This document shows positions 24,001-35,039 of a stretch of DNA of 64,000 nt, piece after piece (within the stretch, counting starts at the first letter, position 1; each line of letters begins with the position of its first letter). The translations under genes were made by a program, and so were the position numbers. The stretch comes from Sarcocystis neurona (taxonomy: Eukaryota > Apicomplexa > Conoidasida > Eucoccidiorida > Sarcocystidae), in NCBI GenBank assembly GCA_000727475.1, contig KL647292.1, positions 4,225,132 to 4,289,131 of the forward strand, read 5' to 3'. The notes below the pieces were generated by a model, which did no database searches, had not been told where the DNA came from, and saw nothing but the letters and a program-made list of their open reading frames with translations.

Positions 24001-27000
24001 CCGCTGTGGCCTGCAGACATGCACCCCTCCGTTTCTACGTCTCCAGAAGCAAGACAAGAACAGAAGCCTTCAACTCTCGGGTTGTAGACATTCCGGAGGA
24101 GATTTTTTCCCTTGAGAAACGCGCTTCCTTTTCACACAGTCAGACGCACATACGTGCGTAGGTAAAGAACGTGTTTCGTCGGAGGTTCCCGCGCGGCATC
24201 ACGTCTTTGTGTTTCCCTGTGTGTGTGTGTGTGCGTCTCGCTCTCTGTTAGCCTATCTCTCTGTCTACTTGTAAAGGTGTGGACGTTTGTGAGCGCCGTG
24301 GCGTCCTCTGTGTATCGAACGACCTCGCACGCATACTGTGAAAAGCCGGTGTTTCCCTATGTGTTCGCGACGAAGATTTCCTTTTCAGGCGGTAGACTGT
24401 GTGGCAAACAAGCAGGTTGGCTCCTTTTGCCCCTGCGTGTACAACCAGTGTGCGTGAGAGCTCGTTGTCTTCCGCAGCAGCAGATCCTCTCGCTCGTCAC
24501 GTATGTGTAGAACTTTCGGCGGCGGTAGGCGCCGTATTAGTGGCGACAGGGACGGTGCACACACATGTGCGAAAATGCATACGCCACGGTGTTCACTTCA
24601 CGCGAAGCCTGCGGCGTGCGGCATCTGTACTTGCAACTGGAGGCTCCTCTGCTTTTCGAAAGCGTTGTTGACTTCTGTCAGCGTGCGAGTGGAAAGAACG
24701 AAGACGCTTCTTCAAAAACGCAGAGGTTTCGTTGAATATATTTTCACACTGTCCAACGCGCGAGTGTCATCATAACCTCGTACCGTGTAGCGGGACTTCC
24801 TGTTCTCGAGTTTTCTGTCTGCCTCCCTATCCATATGTGTGTGTGTGTATGTGTGTGTGTGTGTGCGGCAGTTTCTCTGGTGGCTTCTTTATTCAGTTGA
24901 AAAAGTTTAGAGAATTCGTTCTTCAGTATGCGTTTCTGTTGAACTGTATGCGTGAACTTGGCTGACTGCTATATAACTGTGGGTATCTGCTCATGCGTGC
25001 GGAATGGACTGTCGTACGCACTGCTCTTTTTTTGTTGCAGATGGAGCGTCTGCCTTTGCGGCCTGCTGTTTAGGCGTTGCACCCGGTGACCGCGTTCTTG
25101 ACCTCTGCGCTGTACGTACACCTCACCGAGAACAGAGACACTGCCGCATAGGACGCGGTTCACCGAGGCCGCACTTCTACCTTTCGTCTTCTCTAGGTCT
25201 CTTCGAGCATCTGTACCGTTCTCGCTTGTTTCGTACCACCTCTTCTCTCCCCCCTCTTCTTCCCGAGGTCACGGTTCTTCTTGTTGACGTGTCTGCCTCC
25301 ACAGCGCAAGCGCAGCAACGGTGACGATCCGATGGTAGCCTACCAGCACCCACGTCCTACCTGCCTACGTAGGCAGTCCAGATGTGTGCGTCAGGCAGCG
25401 ACTTATAATAATATGTATATATGTAAAACTGTGAACAGGACTAGATGTTGGTCCACATGTATACCCGAGATATGTGTGTAAGACAAGGTGTGTATCTGCC
25501 TGTAAGTTTCGAGACAGACGGTGCGACGAGTCGGCGCGTGGGATTTATAGTGTACGTACGTTGCAGCAGACGCAGATGTGCGTAGCCGTTGCTGATCAAG
25601 TAGCTACGTGAACCGCATGCTTGCCCCACGTGTATCTCGGTCCCCGCATATTCGTCTCTCGCGACTTGTAGACACGGCGTCAACCTACACAGGTCTGCAT
25701 GCCTCCCAGCCGGTGCTTGCACGAGGCTCTCTACTTACGAGTAGCATCGGAGCTCGGGTTGCATCCGTCTGAACAGTGCGCACTTCCATCCCTGCAGGCT
25801 TCTATCAGCGTTGGACCTTCGGACGCTGTGTACACATATACACGTATGTACGTATATATGTATACGTGTGTATGTACATATTATATGTATATATGTCTCT
25901 CTCTCTATATATATGTACAAATGTATCCAAGCGATATATCTGCGTAGATATACACACACTTGTGTACATCTGTACACGCGTGTATACGAATGTGTACACT
26001 TTTGTGCGCAAATGCGTAGAGGTATACTGTGCGTCCATGGATGGAAATGTCTATCTGAAGGATGTGCGTCTCTTTCCTTCCGTCCGCCTGTGCGTACGGC
26101 AAGGCTTGCGCGCCTTGCACGTCTTTTTGCGTCTGCTCGTGAAGACGCGGACACATCTTCGTCGTGGTGGTGGCATTTTCTTCTTTGTTCTCTTGTTAGG
26201 CTCCAGGCGGAAAATCTTTAATCCTTGCGACGCAGCTTTTCTGCCCCTCGTTGGCACATCCCTCGGATGCTCTCTTCTGCCGTTCCGCTGCAGCTTCTTT
26301 TGGTCCGGCATCTTCGCTTTCTGCCGCTCCAACCCGTGGGACTCCTGCTGCTGTTGCTGCTCCCACGCCTGTGACTGCTGCTGCTGCTGCTGACACTCCT
26401 GCAACCACTTGTTTGCCTGCGGCTGTTTCCTGGCCCTCCCGGACTTCCCCGCTCGGCGTTCTTGTTTGCAACGAAGGCAGCAAAACACGAGCAGAGCGGT
26501 AAGAAATGAAGCGGCGGCAGCTGGCGTCTGCCTCCCACCGGAGCTGCAGTTTGTGTGTTGCACCGCGCTTGTAATTTGACCGAGTTTCTTCGGACTACTG
26601 CACTTTAGCGGCGGCGGTTAAATATTTTATACCTACGTCCCACAAAATACGGAAGGCTGAGTATTCAAGCGCTCTGTGTAGCAGTGGCGCGTCGCAGAAG
26701 CGCTGCCGCGTGCCGCTTTGCAATGGAAAGCGCCAGATACCAGTTTTGGTCGTCTTGTCCAGCAGCTGGTAATATTTGCATCGCAGGAAGATGTTTGTAA
26801 CAGAATACCGTGTAAAGTTTTAAACATATGCATGGACATATAGGTATAGATACGTGTGATGATGCCTATGCGGATATATATTACAGAGCACGATTTCCTT
26901 ACTTTTATGGCGTGGGGAATGTTACGTAGTACAGCAGCAGCAGTGCATAGATATCCACATATATATGTATAAATAAATACGCCCACGTACCGTCACGTCT

Positions 27001-30000
27001 GCGTACACATATAAGCGTATCGCTGTACACATCTATACATATGTATACATGAGGCTCAACAGGGTTATCTGTTACAAGCTTTTTCCTGCACGGGTGCTGG
27101 TTAAGTGCTGGTGCGCCGAGGAGAGACGCAGCGCTCCCCTCTCTTCTTTTCCCTCTCGCACTGCTATTTACGTCCCTGCTGGCGCCTGTGCGGCGGGTCT
27201 ACGTAGACCAGAGGAGCAGGCGTACCAGCGTGGGACCCCTGGCTGTCTGGCCTGCCTGGAGGTGTGCAGGTGAACGCGAGCTACGGTGTGCAGCACCCCA
27301 CGCATGCAGGAGAGATTCTGAGCGTTGGGGGGTCCACTGACATGAGCTTAAATCTTTATTGCCCTGGCATTGTTGCCTCACCTTTATGTGTACCCGCCCT
27401 CGAATTCGTGGCTTTGTGTCGTAGGGCATTTCTTACGTATCCGTTTTCCACTACTCACTCCGTATACGTACGTCGGTATCTAGCAGCAGCTAGACTGTTC
27501 GTTTGTCTTGGGTCTCACGCGCTGATATTTCAACGTAAAGGAGCGCACGCGTGTTTGCACTGGCGGGCTACGCATGTGTGTACGTCTATATCAGTGTAGC
27601 AGGGAGAAGGCGGTGTACAACCTACAGTAGCAACAGCAGCAGTAGCGTCGCTTCTGAAGGTTTTCCTTGCGGTAGCAAACAACTTTTTCAGTTCCCACCA
27701 GTATTTCACGCCCCCTGCGAGTGCGACTTGTGTATGTGTCTGTGTCTTTTCTTCTCTCCTCGTTGTCCACTTCGTTGAGACGTTGCTCGAGTCGCGAAGA
27801 CTGCCCATCTGCTGCTGCGTCTGGTGGGCTGGTGTGAATGCCTTTCTTCACGCTGCTGCCAGAGGTGTGCTTTCTAGCGAGTAGTCCTCGTTAATCTCGT
27901 CTTGACGTGCATGGGAAGTAGAGAATATATACATACAGATATTATTACCAGAGAGGTGGAAGAATCTATGTATACGAGTTGTGTCAGCGTCGAGTCGCAG
28001 GCGTGGAGGAGAATTTGACTAGTATCCGGGACAGAGAGATGGTGACCGGCGGTTCAGGAGGGCCCTCCTCGTCCTGGTTCGTGTGTGTCTCGTTTTTCCT
28101 CAGGCGTGTCTGCAAGCCCTTCGTGGAGAGGCTTGAAAACAACCGTCGTGTTTCTGTCCGTGTATGTCTTTCTTTGTCTTTCTGCTCCTGCCGATATCTG
28201 CGTTGCTGCGACTGCCGCTTTGTAGGCTGCGTGCGACTCTGCGACGTCATCTGCCTCGCGTGCTCTTCGAGCGGTAAGTGCAGGCCGCCGTTCTTGCACA
28301 GCAGACTGCTGCTCAAAGGACAACGTCGGGAGCTTTTCTCTTTCTCCAGATGAGGAGAGGTCTTATGTGACTTGCGTACCTGAAATTCTGGTCTGAACCT
28401 GCACGCCTCCGTTTATATATAAACAGAGAGACACAAGCTGCAGTACGCAGCAGCGACCATGCCCCTGCAAAATTTTTACCAACGTAATCCTGCTGCATCC
28501 TTCTTTATGTAGAGATCTGAGTTACCAGTGCAGAAGCTCTGCTCGAGCTGCTCTTTTTCTTGCGTTGGAGTTTTCTGTAGAACTTAGGAGCTTGTGCAAG
28601 GCGACATCTTTGTTCACGGAAACCTGTTGTCGCACCGTTATTCCTCAAACTTTTGAAAGCTCGCCCAGTCTCTTTCTGTAGACGCCCTGTTTGAACAGTT
28701 TTTCCCTGTAGAGCCCGCGCACTATTGAAGCTTTGCAAAGCTGGATGTTTGAAATACTCTTGTCGACCGCGCTTGAGGCATTCTGTTGGCGAAAGGACGG
28801 CAACAGGAAGGTTTTTTTAAAGGCGCATAAATGTTGTTGTTATGCCCGTCCGTCTCTCTGCCGCCGCACCTCTCGTTCGTATTGAAGAGGGGGCGTCCAC
28901 GCCTCCTGCGGATCACTCACAGACTGCGGTTGCGGTTGTGTGAAGGCTCTTCGTGTGTGTGTTGCGTATAGTTGTTGACAGGCAGACCGAGCAGTGATGC
29001 TCACGTCGCCGTGTGTTACGCGCGGTTACTTGCGTAGTTCTCTGAACAGTCGTTCTGCCGGACTGCTAGCGGTGATCACAGATGCACAAGAGAAATAATC
29101 ACTTTCGACTACGTGTAGGAGGTGCAGACGCTCTCCTTTGAAGGTGGAGCGCCAAATGTAAAAGACGACCTCGTAGACGCATGTGTTTTTTCTTCTCTTT
29201 GCTGCCAGCAGGGGCCGCACTGCAGTAGGATATGTGTGGCACGACGTGGTGGCAAGTTCTACAGAGCAGGCATTAGAGACAGAGATCTCTGCAGATAGGC
29301 GACACTTTTACGTCGATCAAGGTTGAATGTGTGTGTCTGTGTGAGTATGTCATCTGTGTTGGAAGACGACTACGCGGCCGTGGGTCCCCGCAGAGGAGCA
29401 GCAGTATACACACGGCAACAGCTGCCGGCGCAGCAGCACAGCAACAGGAATAGCAGTGTCGAATACACTATCAGCAGCAGCAACACAACAGGGTTGCTAC
29501 TGGCTGCCGTACGTGTGTGTGTCTTTCTTGCAGCTCTTCCGTGAAAATCACGTGCTGCAGCGGCGTCGGCGGTAGCGACGCGCACGGTGACATGCATGCC
29601 TCCTTCGGTAAGCCTGAGGGAGGCGCTGTTGGTGTTTGTCTTGTTGCTGGTTGTGAGAAGTGCCTGAAGTTTTTGATCCTTCCCAGCGCACGTGTTGTTG
29701 CTGCCGCACCTGCCGGCGTCCCTCGTGCCGCTGCTGTTGCTGCGTCAACCACAGCGCTGCGCGTTCTCGTGCTGCTGATATGCCACTGCCACTTCTCGTG
29801 TCTCCAGCGCGCTGCTGCACCCGCCTATGAACTAGAACATTTCTTACTCTGTGGTAACTTCCCTTTGCCACTCCAGAAGTAGGACTTATGTCTCTCTGAG
29901 AATGCCCTTGCAAGCACTCTGGCTACGGCTATTGCTGACGAAGCCAGAACCCCCAGGTTCCGTGTCTCTCCGCTGCAGCAGATGTCCTGCAGCGTCCTTA

Positions 30001-33000
30001 GGGACAGCGCCCGACCACAGAGGCTTTTCCCCATGCGTATCCCTAAAGAGAACTATGCACACGTGTGTGTCTGCACGTGTTCCGTTCACACGTCCTGTGT
30101 CCATTTCTCAGTCTTCTTCTCCATATATCTATATACCAACACACAAGCATACGTCTCTGGGTTTTTTTGTGTGGTGAGGCTTCACTCAAACGGGCGTGGG
30201 TGTCAGGCGAGGCTCGTGCGAAGGAACCGGGACGGGTTTTCTGTCCATGCGGCCGCTTACTGGCGGGGTGATTTAATGGTGCTCTTCTTGCTGACGTGCA
30301 CAAGAGCGGTGCTGCTGCGCTTCAGCAACCCGACGTTTTCAGTTCAAACAGAGAGAAAGAGTTTTTGCGAGTCTGCAGCTAGTGCTGCTGCGTATAGAGT
30401 GAGGGCGGAACTGCTGTTGGTGTCAGACGCGCACGCGCTGGTACTGCGTTTTCGAATAGAATCCGGGATGTAGGAAGACACTGATGTTTTGGCTGCTAGC
30501 TGCACTCATGTTGCTGTTGCTGCCATTTTCCATTGTCTTGCCGGAACAATAACACTGGCGCGGGTGCATTCGTAACCTGCTCTTGCACGAGGCTGCTGTT
30601 GTGAAGATCCGCAGTGAAGCAGCACCCACACTGCTGCGGCGTTCTCGCCTCGTGTGGCTTCTGCAGTTGCGCGGCTAGTTGCGGCGTTGCTGCTCTTGTG
30701 CGCGCCCTGATGCTTGTGCTGTGCCGATGCCTGCTGTCGATGCCGCAGCTCGTTTTGGCCCATTTGACAAAATTTTAGTGGACGCCCCCTGCTCTTCCGA
30801 CCGGCATCTGCTGCATCAGGGTGCTGCAGCGTTGGCTCGCTGGTCTTCAGGTACGACGCTGGAGCAGCAGCAGCCCCGGCGTGTGCGCAGGAGCAGCATC
30901 AGCACCGTAGTCTGCGTCAGCTGTAGTAGCACCGTCGGCAGCAGCGGCAGCAGCGTCAGAGGTAGCCAGGCAGGGGGGAGGCAGCGTCTCTGGTGAAAAG
31001 CAGTAGACGCAGCAGCAGAACAGCCAGAGAGAACAGCAAATACGGCAGCAGCAACATCCCTGTGAGTAGAGCAGCCTACTACCGGCGTCGGACAGCAGCA
31101 GCAGCAGCGGGAGAGTACACTTGCGGTGCTTGGATACCTCGCGCAGCCCCGAAGACCGGCACGCGGTGCAGGAGCAGTGCTACCATATAGAGGAATGCCT
31201 AGCACGAACAAAAGCCGCAGCAGCTGCATCTGCGCCTACACTAGTTCCACCCCTGAAGCAGAAATGCGTAGGCGTCCGCCGAAACCCACCAGCAACTTTA
31301 CCAGAAGAAGCGGCGCTGATAGCAGCAGCGGCGGTGATACCAACAACGGCACCGACGCTGATAGCAGCTGCAGCGACAACACTGACGACAGGAGTAGTGG
31401 CGACCGTGACAGCAGCAGCGGGGACGCTGACAGCAGTAGCAGGGGCGACGCAGACAGTAGCAGTGAAGCAGATGGCAGAAGCAGCGATACTACTGACCGA
31501 GATGAACAGCACGCCATACTCTTGACATTCACCGTTGTCCGTATATAGGCAGCAGCCCGGCGATCTTTGTTGAACAATGTGAAATAGCAACGAGCGCGAG
31601 CAGCTTTTGACCAACGCGGATCGAGGGCTGCAGTAGCAGCCTGTTGAAAGCGCGTAGCAGGCTAGGCAGTGCTTAAGCTTCCTGCAGCGCGGACTGCAGT
31701 GCTCACGCATCTACGCCGCGCTGCCTCATAAGCGTGATGGGCTTATCAAGAAATTTGTTGTTCGAAGACGGCGGCTCTCTTTTGTTGAACTCTTGTCACC
31801 TCTTGATTCACCGCTGCTGCTATTGCTGCTGCAGGCGTTGTAAAGGCCAACGCACAGCGGCAGCTGCTGCTGTTGCGAACGGCGGTGGAGGTTCTGAAAG
31901 TAGGCGGCGTCATTCTGTACTGTACCTGCTCCCTCGCTGCAGCAGAAAATGACCAGGTATGGAACCAGAGCGCCAGCAGCAGCAGTAGTGGCGCTACATC
32001 CGCAGAGAGTACCAGCAGATTTAGCAGAGAGGGAGAGGAAAGACAGCAATGGCAGCAGCCATAGGGGAAGATGTGGCACCACAGAAAAAGCTTGAGCGCT
32101 CGGCAGTATAGAGAGCAGGAGCGGTAGTAGCAGTGGCACCAGTGCAAGCACCACGTGCAGCAGCAGCTGCAGCTGGAACTGAGCGGCAGGAGCAACAGCA
32201 CTTGAGATAGGCTCAGCGGCGGCAGCACGAGGACTCGAGGCAGGTAAGGCAGCAGCAGCAGCAGCAACAGAACTTGAGGCAAAGGAAGCAGCAGCAGCAG
32301 CAACAGCAGTTGAGGCGGAGGTATCAGCAGCAGCAACAACGCTTGAGGCAGGGGAGCAGCAGCAGAAAGCACCACTTGAGGCATGCGAAGCAGCAGCAGC
32401 AACAGGAGTTGAGTCAGGCGAAGCAGCAGCAGCAGCAGCACTTGAGGCAGGCGACGCAGCAGCAGGAACAGCTCTAGTGGCAGGCAAAGGAGCAGCAGCA
32501 ACAGCACCTGAGGCAGGACAAAAGCAGCGGCAGCAGTACAAGCAACAGTCGTTCCGAACCACATGAGATCCAGCAGCTGCAAGGTGGTCCTGGCGCCTAT
32601 GGAAGAATAACCATCTACCGTAATGTTGCGCAGCAAGAGGTTCCACGAGCTGCGGTCCCCTGGCACCGCGCAGTGACACACTGAGCAGCAGTCGAGCGTG
32701 CAGAGGTCCGCTAATGCACTGCCGTGCTCTTGAGGCACGTGTGAACGCATGGCGTCGAATTCATCCAGCTGCAGCTAGACTTTGTCTGTCGAACGTGTAA
32801 GGGAGTGCATCATTTTAGTCGCTCGAGTGCGCACTGGTCTCTCTCCTTCCTGCAGGCTTCGCTTACCTCGCCCGTGCGACGTAGTTCTGCTGTTGCGTTG
32901 GCGCTTGCAGAGAGTGCTACACCTGCTGGCATTCGTCACTGCAAGAAATAGACACCTAAATAATAGCGTGACTGTCCAGCAGCTACCGTCAACGTCGTGC

Positions 33001-35039
33001 GTCTGCGTGCCTAGCAAAAAGACGGTGCACTGTTTTGACTGACGCTCTCGTCACTACTATTGTGGCCGATGAGGAATTATCAGCACTACTCGATACCTCT
33101 GGACCACTACTCTTCAATAGAAATTCTACTGTACATCCACTAGTATTCCTGATACTACTGCTTCTACTGCTACTATTATTACTACTACTACAGCTTCTGC
33201 TGCTACTGTAACTATTACCACTACTACTATTACCAGTACTACTAGTTCTACTGCTACTCTAACTAGTACCACTACTACCCCACTACCCCTACTGCTACAA
33301 GTGCCAATACTATTCCTAGACAGGTAGCGCCATTACGAACACGACAGGACCGTTGCTGGTACATTCAGTCCTCTACAACGACGACCGTTACTAACATTAC
33401 ACCACGCTTACTCGTATTGGTACTACTCCTCCTACTCCTGCAACTAAAACTACCACTAGGGGTACCCATAGTACTCTGTAGCTACCAGGACTCAAGGTTG
33501 ATATCTGTGGGAACACTACTACGTTGAAGTTACCACTCCTCGCGCTCTATTACTCACACCACTCCCACTACGCGTACGAGCACTACTATTGCTGATGATA
33601 GTACTGCTACGTGTTTACCTGTTGCCTATCGTCGCGTCCCTCTGCAGTACGAGGAGTAGGCCTCGCGGCGACGGCTGGCGTGTACTCGTGTGCACTACCC
33701 CCAGTAACAGCGTTTGGACACTACCGCGCTTTTTGCCGCCGTTAATCTTAGTATTACTATCTACACCACACCACTTAAAAAAACGTTGCCGTTTATGTTA
33801 CCACGACGACCAGCACTACTTCTACACTTCTGGGCTTACATCACTACTCCCTGTTGTATTAGGCTCCACCCCCCCTCTTGGGTAGGGCCACTTTAACTCT
33901 GAGTACGCTGCTAAAGCGCAACCACTGTGGCCGAAAAATACCTAATTACAGGACTGGTGGACCTGTGAAAAACACAGCGACTTTGTCATCACTATGCGAC
34001 AAGAGCTTCTACTTCGGCTATTACGACCACGGTTAACTCGTCTGCTGGTAGTACAAGCGTCGTAGGTGCCACTACTCCTGTTGCCCTCACCAGGACGTGC
34101 GCCGCGGTGTGGGTGATGGTGCCCCTCCTGCAGGTGATTGAGAAGCTGCTACGCATGGAACGGAAACACAGAAGCGAAGAAGGGAAGACTCTCAGCAACA
34201 GAAAGAACAGCAGCAGGATCAGCACCTCCTCCAGCTGCGGACTGCGTGTGTTGCCTATATCGAGTGGATTTTGGGCGCAGGCAGGGACTGAAGCAGCAGC
34301 TAGTCGGAATATTGCAGCAGCAACAGGACCTTGTTCCACGGAACGTGCAACAGCTACGGCAGGCGAAAGGCTCGCAGCAATTCCAACACCAAAGAAATCT
34401 GCAGCAGCTGAACATGTGTCCAGAGCACCAGCACCACGCAGGCACAGCAGCAGCCGTTGCTGCAGCCCCAGGGCGAGCGAAAACAATAACGCTCCATCCG
34501 GAAGCAGTGCAGAAGGCGACAACAGTGACAATTTTCCCTCGACCAATGGCAGCCGGTCGCGTCACTGCGACCAAGATCCAAACACAAGCGGGAGGGCTGG
34601 CAACAACAGCAGTACACACCACCCCGGCGACAGCAGCAACCGCAACAACAGATTCACCACCAGCGGCAGCAACGCTAGTAGCAGCAGAGGTAGCACCAGT
34701 AGATGCACCAGCAGCAGCAGCGGCGGCGAGGGTGCTGCGTGGCGTTGTCAGCGACCGAGGGCACCTGCAGGACAGGTAGAAAGGAAGGGAGCAAGCGCCG
34801 CAGCAACAGGCACCTGCACTAATAGTAGCGTTCAAGGCGTTGGTGGTGCAGCTACCTGTGAACAGGTGCGTAATACAGACAGTGAAGATTTTGACTGTAG
34901 TGAAAGCACAGTTGGAGGTGTGTGGGTGTTGGAGCAGCAGAAGTATGGTTGCATTATGCTGCCGGATACAAATCCGTGTGGCTTCGGTCCGTTGTATATG
35001 TGCAAGCTACAGAAGGTCTCACCTGCGACGCCTGTGTAA
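21037..35039 (+). CDS. NSUN3/NSUN4-type RNA (cytosine-5) methyltransferase, eight exons
   Basis: Exons: 21037-23257, 25041-25111, 26200-26498, 27054-27269, 29534-29607, 30749-30850, 31835-31956, 34134-35039. All introns are GT-AG, and the phases join to 1336 codons plus stop. The family transfers methyl from S-adenosylmethionine to C5 of cytosine in rRNA or tRNA. The NSUN3/4 N-terminal motif is YYRQQFGPPRWQSLLQALG, near residue 95. YYLDGASAFAACC begins at 738, VLDLCAAPGGKS (SAM-binding motif I) ends at 770, CNEGSKTRAERLNRVI follows, then ILVDAPCSSDRH with motif IV Cys975, then LYCTCSLAAAENDQ with catalytic motif VI Cys1026. The C-terminus CGFGPLYMCKLQKV is the family ending. DAPCSSDRH plus this ending favour NSUN3/4 over NSUN1, 2, 5 or 6. 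About 590 alanine-rich residues lie between the N-terminal motif and the core. Exon 8 also holds a 200-residue Ser/Ala/Thr-rich insert. NSUN3/4 act in mitochondria in animals; I see no clear presequence, so location is open. The least certain exon is 27054-27269. Confidence 0.93.
21430..23190 (+). repeat. Alanine-coding GCN low-complexity tract in exon 1
   Basis: Roughly 1.75 kb of exon 1 is dominated by GCN triplets. Up to about 21.85 kb the alanines are mostly GCT/GCC (CTG-type DNA). From about 22.2 kb they are nearly all GCA (CAG-type DNA), with a mixed zone between. The frame stays open throughout. The complementary strand is therefore open too and reads as leucine- or alanine-rich pseudo-proteins, which I did not call. 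Confidence 0.9.
25838..25995. repeat. TA/TG/CA alternating microsatellite in NSUN intron 2
   Basis: The segment is a degenerate array of alternating pyrimidine-purine steps (CACGTATGTACG, TATATG, TATACG, TGTACA). It lies entirely within intron 2 (25112-26199) of the methyltransferase gene. Confidence 0.8.
31318..31500. repeat. AGC/GAC triplet tract in NSUN intron 6
   Basis: Degenerate AGC triplets mixed with GAC, AGT and GAT run within intron 6 (30851-31834). All three forward frames are open over much of it, reading as Ser/Asp-rich or Ala/Thr-rich. It is flanked by smaller AGC clusters. It is intronic because exon 6 and exon 7 join in phase around it. Confidence 0.75.
32201..32539 (+). repeat. 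Ten-copy in-frame 33-bp minisatellite in NSUN intron 7
   Basis: Copies begin with a CTT/CTC/GTT-GAG type start at 32201, 32234, 32273, 32309, 32342, 32375, 32408, 32441, 32474 and 32507. The steps are 33, 39, 36 and then 33 bp, all multiples of three. Each copy encodes roughly L-E-A-G-x-A-A-A-A-x-x, and the frame is open until a TGA near 32565. It sits inside intron 7 (31957-34133), which must be removed because exons 7 and 8 join exactly at a conserved family region. Confidence 0.85.
33135..34075. repeat. Degenerate CTA/TAC triplet field in NSUN intron 7
   Basis: About 0.9 kb is enriched for ACT, CTA and TAC triplets, purest at 33139-33300 (ACTACTACTA runs) and fading through 34075. It lies just upstream of the exon 8 acceptor at 34133. 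It looks like a very old triplet expansion decayed by point mutation. Confidence 0.8.

Noticed and set aside
31726..32750. Two overlapping minus-strand frames of 317 and 334 codons, Ala- and Leu-rich
   Set aside because: They are antisense readings of AGC repeats in NSUN introns and of conserved exon 7, which is clearly coding on the plus strand.
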